Shown: positions 58,461-64,000 of the stretch, one piece after another
Layout of the letters: the number at the start of each line of letters is the position of its first letter
How positions within the stretch are numbered: position 1 is the first letter of the stretch
Origin: Plicaturopsis crispa FD-325 SS-3
Lineage: Eukaryota; Basidiomycota; Agaricomycetes; Amylocorticiales; Amylocorticiaceae
Direction of reading: 5' to 3'
NCBI GenBank assembly: GCA_000827205.1
Contig: KN832558.1
Location: forward strand, 717,231-781,230
DNA length: 64,000 nucleotides
Position numbers and translations under genes: made by a program
Notes under the pieces: generated by a model
The model's input: the letters and a program-made list of their open reading frames with translations, nothing else
Databases searched by the model: none
Told to the model about the DNA's origin: nothing

Positions 58461-59635
58461 TTACGCAGCGTCAAGCTCTTCCTGAATATATAGGCGACGC
58501 AGCTCCGAATCCTCCCGAACAGAAAGATACATATCTGCGATGCCAGTGTCCGACCGCATCATGCGGATGACACGGACAACCGAGCGTGGGGAGAAGTCAC
58601 CATCTTTCTGCAAAGCAGCGACAGCATCTTGACGACGACGAGGTGAGGTCAGGCCAGGCTGCTCAGCCGACCGAATAAACGCCTCGGAGAGCCCCTTGAC
58701 AGCACTCGCCATGTCCTGGACAGCGGTGGCAGCGGTGGCACGCTTTTTTGAAGACCCCTTTTCCTTCGGCGACGTCGAGGCAGCCCGTTTGCGCCCTTTA
58801 TGGGCTGGGGTTGATTCCTATAGATAAAGTGGGTCAGCTATTAGATGTTAGAGAGAACGCGGCAGAACCTACGGCTTCATTGTCACCTTCATTCTCCTTA
58901 TCGGAGAACTCATGCTGACTTTCGTCTTCATCATCATCCGACAATGAGCCCTTCGGAGCGGTATTGTCACCACCCGCACGGAAAGCAGCTTCGCCTGTGG
59001 CCTGGCGGCCCTCGACGAGCGTGGCAATGTCATCGTAAAGCGGAAATGGTTTTGTACGCCACTTCGCTGCCTTTTTGTGAGCCTGGAATAGCGTGTCAAA
59101 GACATGGAATCACGGATATAACATGCTGATACTTGCCTTGATATATGCAGTCCAGACACTGTCCGGTGCAGTGACCAGTTTCCGTACATCGTCCCAGCCC
59201 CACCCGGACTGAGAGCGTAGCCTTTTCACCGTAGAAAAGTCTCGCTTCAGCTGTAGGGATCACACTATGAGTAGATGCACTGAAAACGCGCAATTGAAAT
59301 GGAATACGCACCGCACCAAACCGGAACATGCAGCTGTCCGCATTTTTTGCTTTCCCGCCACTTGTTTTCTCGCTGCCGACAAGCGCCTTCGCTGCATTTG
59401 TCCATGCAACCGGTTTCCAGCTGTTATCGGCTTGGCTCCCCGCCTCCTTTTCTTTGAGCAGGGCCGTGACGAGGATTCTGTCGTCAGCTGCAGACCAAGA
59501 AGCTTTTGACGGGGGTTTCGCGTCGGCCTGCGCAGCGGCGTTTGGTTTCTTCTTTGTTTTCTTCACGGGCTGTGGCTGCTCGTCTTCGGATGGGTGCTCC
59601 TCGTTAGCGAGATTTCCGGGTTCTTGATCATCCAT
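58461..59635 (-). CDS. Myb/SANT-like protein of the Harbinger element
   Basis: Second protein of PIF/Harbinger elements, needed with the transposase for binding the element ends. Exons (minus): 59635..59312, 59250..59137, 59082..58873 and 58817..58461; 334 aa. Residues about 45-140 make the Myb/SANT-like domain: KASWSAADDRILVTALLKEKEAG, NSWKPVAWTNAAKAL, LKRDFSTVKRLRSQSGWGWDD and WTAYIKAHKKAAKWRTKPFPLYDD. An acidic region (SDDDEDESQHEFSDKENEGDNEA), a basic nuclear-localisation-like stretch (HKGRKRAASTSPKEKGSSKKR) and a helical end follow. The second intron has a GCAAGT donor, a good GC-AG intron. Frame open throughout. Confidence 0.88.
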
Positions 59636-59887
59636 AATATGTGCAAAGAGAGGAGGGGTTGTGCAGTAAAGACAGTGTTTTGTGCAAGGAAAGAATGCGA
59701 GCGCGCCGAAATTCAGACGCGGCGCAAAGTCACGGCAATGTAACGGAGTGACTGGAATCTGACTTGACTGAGCGCTGACTGAGTCGCCGTACAGTCAATC
59801 CAGTCAAGTTTACACTCGATTTCACTGTAACTTTCCCGCAAACTTTTCCCACGACATTTTGGCGGGCGAAAAGCTGACTTGACTAAA

Positions 59888-59912
59888 CTTGACTGAGCAG
59901 CCGTACAGGCCC
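59888..59912 (-). repeat. Right terminal inverted repeat
   Basis: 25 bases, reverse complement of 56813-56837; followed by the TTA target duplication at 59913-59915. Confidence 0.95.
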
Positions 59913-60253
59913 TTAGTCTACTTGGTAGATTGGATATAGCTGCCCAATCTGTTCAGGATGTTCTGAGTATTGTAAAGGTGGGATACACTACATCAATTAT
60001 AAAAGCAAATTACTGAGATTTATTGGCACAGAATACAGAAACCATCACATATCAATTAATGACAGATTGTCAACAATTTGTCTCAAACTTTGTAACAATT
60101 CTTGTAGACTCCCCCTTGGATGTTTATTATTCAGGTCTCCTTTGGACACCACCAGGAACACTCAAAACAAAATACTGGGTAGATAATATGTTACAAAAAT
60201 GTAAGATAATTCTAGAAAGTTCCGCTCAGTGGAGCCGCTGTGTACATGTTATG

Positions 60254-61513
60254 GAAGGGCATTCAGATTATGTGACATCAGCATTATTTTCGCCAGATGG
60301 TAAAAGAGTTGTATCAACATCTTGGGATGAGACGATCCGCATATGGAATGTTTACACTGGAAAAACAGAGCACATTCTAGAAGGACATTCAGGACGTGTG
60401 ACGTCAGCATCATTTTCCCCAGATAGTAAAAGAGTTGTATCAACATCTTGGGATGAGATGGTCCGCATATGGAATGTTTACACTGGAAAAACAGAGCACA
60501 TTCTGGAAGGACATTCAGATTATGTGACGTCAGCATCATTTTCCCCAGATGGTAGAAGAGTTGTGTCAGCATCTGATGATAAGACAGTCCGCATATGGAA
60601 TGTTTACACTGGAAAAACAGAGCACATTCTAGAAGGACATTCAGGACGTGTGACGTCAGCATCATTTTCCCCAGATGGTAAAAGAGTTGTATCAACATCT
60701 TGGGATGAGACGGTCCGCATATGGAATGTTTACACTGGAAAAACAGAGCACATTCTAAAAGGACATTTTGGACGTGTGGCATCAGCATCATTTTCTCCAG
60801 ATGGTAAAAGAGTTGTATCAGCATCTGATGATAATAGAGTCCGCATATGGAATCTTTCCATTGGAAAAACAGAGTACATTCTAAAAGGACATTCAGATTT
60901 TGTGACATCAGCGTCATTTTCGCCAGATGGTAGAAGAGTTGTATCAACATCTTGGGATGGGACGGTCTGCATATGTAATGTTTACACTGGAAAAACAGAG
61001 CACATTCTGGAAGGACATTTAGAACGTGTGACATCAGCATCATTTTCTCCAGATGGTAAAAGAGTTGTATCAGCATCTGATGATAAGACAGTCCGCATAT
61101 GGAATGTTTACACTGGAAAAACAGAGCACATTCTGGAAGGACATTCAGGAGGTGTGACGTCAGCATCATTTTCCCCAGATGGTAAAAGAGTTGTATCAAC
61201 ATCTTGGGATGGGACGGTCTGCATATGGAATGTTTACACTGGAAAAACAGTACACATTCTAAAAGGACATTTAGGACGTGTGACATCAGCATCATTTTCT
61301 CCAGATGGTAAAAGAGTTGTATCAGCATCTGATGATGAGACAGTCCGCATATGGAATGTTTACACTGGAAAGACAGAGCACATTCTGGAAGGACGTTCAG
61401 AATATGTGAAATCAGCATCATTTTCTCCAGATGGTGAAAGAGTAGAACTATCAACATCTGATGATGAGATAGTCTGTATATTGAATATTCCTACTGCAGA
61501 AACACTCAGTGAT
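60254..61513 (+). repeat. Array of ten 126-nt WD40 repeats inside the NACHT-WD40 gene
   Basis: Units of exactly 42 codons start at 60254 and every 126 bases to 61388. Each reads (E/K)GH...V.SASFSPDG(K/R)RVVS...[16 protein letters not shown]. Repeats 1-9 are nearly identical; the tenth is degenerate (EGRSEYVKS, then [11 protein letters not shown]). The variable block alternates STSWDE/G with SASDDK/N/E from repeat 2 to 9. Confidence 0.95.
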
Positions 61514-61864
61514 ACACATTCAGTGCAGGCCTCTTCATCAAAACTTTCCCTAGACAATGCTGGAGTAAGGGAAGGGTCAGATCTGGTCACCCCAGTCTCC
61601 ATCCAGAAAAGAAATGCTAATGAAGCGATAACCAAAATGCAGAATTCCTGTATTTTCTCATCAGAAGGTTGTAACCATGACCATCTGATAAACCTACATC
61701 TTCACAATAATTGGATACTTGATAGAGCCAACCAGAGAGTCCTCTGGATCCCTCCACACTATAGAGGTCATTGTTGGGTTTGTAAAATTTCTGATAAACA
61801 CACTATTAGTCTCTGTTTTGCCAATGGTTATGGAAAATTTGCAATCATTGAATTCAATGTATGA

Positions 61865-63560
61865 AGACATATGGAGCACCCTATAATTAGCATGGAATTT
61901 GTTAGAGCAATTGTCTATACATCATATATATTGCACAACTAGCCAAATATCAGACCTAGTTTTATGAAGTATGCATGTTTCAATTTTGGCAAGTACTCAG
62001 TGTTTGGTAAGTGAAGTTTGTTCTCTGAAAGCACAAAAGCAAAAAGTGTAGAATTTAGCTTGATAGTCTAGGGAAATAAACCAAGAAAGCTGTGGGGTTC
62101 AAACACCTTATAAGTCTTTGTTAAAGCTCTAATGCAAGAAGCAGCACTAGCATTAGGAAAACCCTGAAACTCTAACTTCATCCCCTAACCGGGCCTAAGC
62201 CTTCATAACCTCACCTTAATTTTGCATTAAAGCAATAATGCACAGTAACATCAGGAAAATCAAACTGGTTCCTAAGTTGCTATAAGTTGCTCTAAGTTAC
62301 CTTAAGTTGCTATATAGCTGATATAGTTCCCATAGACACTATAGGTAGGTGCCAACTATATAGCACCGGATAGATGGCACCTTTTGGGTGATGTGCTATT
62401 ATAGCTCCTATAGTTACAATAGATTTCATTGGTTTTACAGGGTTTGCCCCGATTTTTGTAGCTATAATATCTCTTATAGTACTTATAGTTGAACGTTCAA
62501 AATCAATTTATTTGTGCTGATCAAATACAACTGCTAATTTAAAACCAGTACTACGAGGTGTCTCTACTACTATACCTGCACTGAACATGAAACCTATGAT
62601 ATTTTAGAATAAGAGAGAAATCATGGAAATTGGAAGATAAAGAAACTTACATGAGGGCCTTCGACCTGAACAGGACGTCTACAATGGCCAGACAACAAGA
62701 CACAAGACCCCAGATGTAAGCCATGATAAAAAAGCACATGAGGAAATCTATCGACTTACAATGACAAACAGGTGTAAAAAATAGTGCTTGTAGCTGTGCG
62801 ACTGCGTGCGCCAATGTGGCCGCGGGCGGACAGTATTGGCCCGACGCAAGGCTCTGGTGCGCGGCGTACGAGCTGGGGCGGAGAGGTTCGAGGGGTTGCA
62901 CGGGCAACCAGGCATCCGGCCACACGAGTTGGGGTTTGTGGACTGCAGGGGCGTGTCAGCAGACGGCGTGTGCGCAGCGTGGAGAAACTCACCTTGGTTC
63001 GCAGCCATAGTAGGTGTCGTCGTGCAGTGCATCCAGAGCAGATGTCGAGGGCCGGCCCTTTGCGTTGGCATTTGTGCACGCGCTGAGTACTGCACGGACA
63101 CGAAATGAAAGTAAGTTTGTGACATGGAGATCTAACAAATGTTATTAGCACTCACCAAGGCCGCAAGAAAGGGAGAAAGATTAGAGAGAATGAATTTAGC
63201 CAGAGGTTGTTGAAGTTTGAGCATTGAAAGCCGAACGTTGACGACAAGAAAGTTGACGTGGCACAATCGAGATTGCAAGGTCTTGCACACTTTCCCACGT
63301 TAATTTTCGATCGATGTCTCGGCCAAATCCTGTAAGTCCTTTCTTGCCCTAAGTCTGGAGACTCGACTTGCTGCCCTCGCGTTCCACGACCACACACCGC
63401 ACATCTTTATTTGGATTAGAGGGTGTCCATGATGAGGCTTACTGATCAGGTGAGTCAGACATATACTTTATTGTCGTTCTTTTCACTGATTTACAGCTTG
63501 AACACTCGACATTACAGTGTACCCATGCGCGTACACGCTCACATCGATCCGCAACGCCCG
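61865..63560. other. AT-rich then GC-rich noncoding region
   Basis: Up to about 62640 the DNA is AT-rich with many TATAG-like words and repeated AAGTTGCTATA near 62270-62320. After 62780 it becomes GC-rich. The minus-strand frames at 62647-63151 match no family I know and were not called as genes. Confidence 0.45.
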
Positions 63561-63594
63561 TGCACCTCGCTGTGCAGCTGCAGCGCCCACACCG

Positions 63595-64000
63595 TCAGAG
63601 GCGGCGTTCACTCCGAGTCGCAAAACGGCGACGGCGCGCCAAAGTCCCAGCTCCGAACCACCAACGCCGACGCCCAGCGCAGCGCTGGAGGCGGTGCGCA
63701 CTCGAAAAACGGCCGCAGCGCACTAGGTCCCAGTAACCAGCCACTGGCGTGCACGCGCAAAACGGCGACGGCGCGTCAGAGTCCCAGCTCCAACCACCAA
63801 CGCCGACGCCCAGCGCAGCGCCAACGGCACGCGTTTTCGACGACGCCCCCACCCTGCGCGTTTTCGACGGCGCCCACCCCGTACGCGTTTTCGACAACAC
63901 GCCCCCGCGCCCTGCGCGTTTTTGACGACGCCCCCGCCCTGCACGCTCTCGACGGCGCCCACCCCGTACGCGTTTTCGACAACGCGCCCCCGCGCCCTGC
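63595..64000. repeat. GC-rich tandem repeats at the right edge
   Basis: A segment of about 64 bases starting CAAAACGGCGACGGCGCG at 63621 recurs at 63758. From about 63831 to the window end a CGCGTTTTCGACRRC-type unit repeats several times, with a higher-order copy about 85 bases apart (GTACGCG at 63881 and 63966). The array continues beyond the window. Confidence 0.75.

Larger units (their letters stand above)
56813..59912. mobile_element. PIF/Harbinger DNA transposon, 3,100 bp
   Basis: Both ends carry the same 25-bp inverted repeat beginning GGGCCTGTACGGCTGCTCAG, at 56813-56837 and, in reverse, at 59888-59912. TTA flanks both sides. Inside are two convergent genes: a DDE transposase (57013-58372, plus) and a Myb/SANT-like protein (58461-59635, minus), the standard two-gene make-up of PIF/Harbinger elements. 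Short AGTCAAGT-type subterminal repeats lie near both ends (56830-56880, 59755-59890). The element is GC-richer than the host gene it sits in. Identical ends and mostly open coding sequence suggest a recent insertion. Confidence 0.95.
54100..61864 (+). pseudogene. NACHT-WD40 (NLR-like STAND) gene interrupted by a transposon
   Basis: Exons 54100..54789, 54838..54965, 55017..55243, 55373..56812, then, beyond the inserted element and its duplicated TTA, 59916..59977 and 60032..61864. All phases agree, for 1,459 residues if the insert is ignored. Domains in order: a basic/Pro/Ser-rich disordered start; a helical N-terminal region (AISLLKGVLDDVHVPAVKSVISGVD ... LAKVLDECKESL); CLPGTRKELLADIVSWA leading to a NACHT NTPase with P-loop GVAGIGKTT and Walker B IVVIDALDEC plus LVTSRPE; a helical linker; and WD40 repeats. 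As it stands the first part reads ten residues into the element and stops, leaving N-terminal and NACHT regions without WD40 sensor repeats. Such proteins act in fungal self/non-self recognition. Exon 1 is GC-rich; the rest is AT-rich. Confidence 0.88.

Noticed and set aside
60249-61457. 402-codon minus-strand open frame with internal repeats
   Set aside because: It is the antisense shadow of the WD40 repeats; the 126-nt period keeps the reverse frame open. The peptide has no family character.
62756-63151. Minus-strand frames of 125-131 codons
   Set aside because: Two overlapping frames with similar length in GC-rich DNA and no recognisable motif; composition, not coding, explains them.

Overview
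This window is nuclear DNA of a filamentous basidiomycete, most likely a mushroom-forming agaricomycete. The evidence is gene density (about one gene per 2 kb on both strands), very many short GT-AG introns (mostly 48-66 nt), several microexons, and the gene set: Zn2Cys6 regulators with a fungal-specific domain, F-box/LRR families, arrestin-like protein, NACHT-WD40 protein, and a PIF/Harbinger transposon. I could not assign a species. Exon models were built by hand from splice motifs, reading phase and family alignment from memory; none was checked by transcript or database.

Layout. 1-1367: 3' part of RIO1 kinase. 1480-3808 (-): ILV3. 5313-7406: Zn2Cys6 regulator. 7882-13513: two tandem septin-like GTPase genes, the first fused in frame to two Zn2Cys6 clusters. 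13974-15071 (-): chorismate mutase. 16341-17607: THI4. 17925-18737: proteasome chaperone PSMD9/Nas2. 18835-21155 (-): AidB-like acyl-CoA dehydrogenase. 21647-25467: two divergent F-box genes, the first with an in-frame nonsense codon. 25728-33931: two paralogous 14-exon Zn2Cys6 regulators on the minus strand with a heme oxygenase gene between them. 34440-37758: arrestin-like protein and a membrane-tailed aldo/keto reductase. 38059-39558 (-): F-box paralogue. 40685-42579: sugar transporter. 43002-44710 (-) and 44979-46834 (+): family X DNA polymerase and SNF5-type chromatin remodelling subunit, divergent. 47144-49481: queuosine salvage protein. 49766-50252 (-): small conserved fungal protein.

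From about 50.3 kb to the end the character changes. There is one doubtful small gene, a 23-bp minisatellite of 16 units (51.7-52.1 kb), further short tandem repeats, then an AT-rich NACHT-WD40 (NLR-like) gene at 54100-61864. Its coding sequence is split by a 3,100-bp PIF/Harbinger element carrying a DDE transposase and a Myb/SANT-like protein, with 25-bp perfect terminal inverted repeats and a TTA target duplication. Without the element and one TTA, the reading frame runs on into nine near-identical WD40 repeats plus a tenth degenerate one. The last 2 kb hold AT-rich noncoding DNA and GC-rich tandem repeats.

How the genes relate. Most are unlinked housekeeping genes (amino acid, thiamine and heme metabolism, ribosome and proteasome assembly, chromatin, repair). 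Local relationships worth noting are the tandem septin-like pair, the regulator/heme-oxygenase/regulator block bracketed by two inverted F-box paralogues, and the transposon-broken immune-receptor-like gene in repeat-rich DNA.
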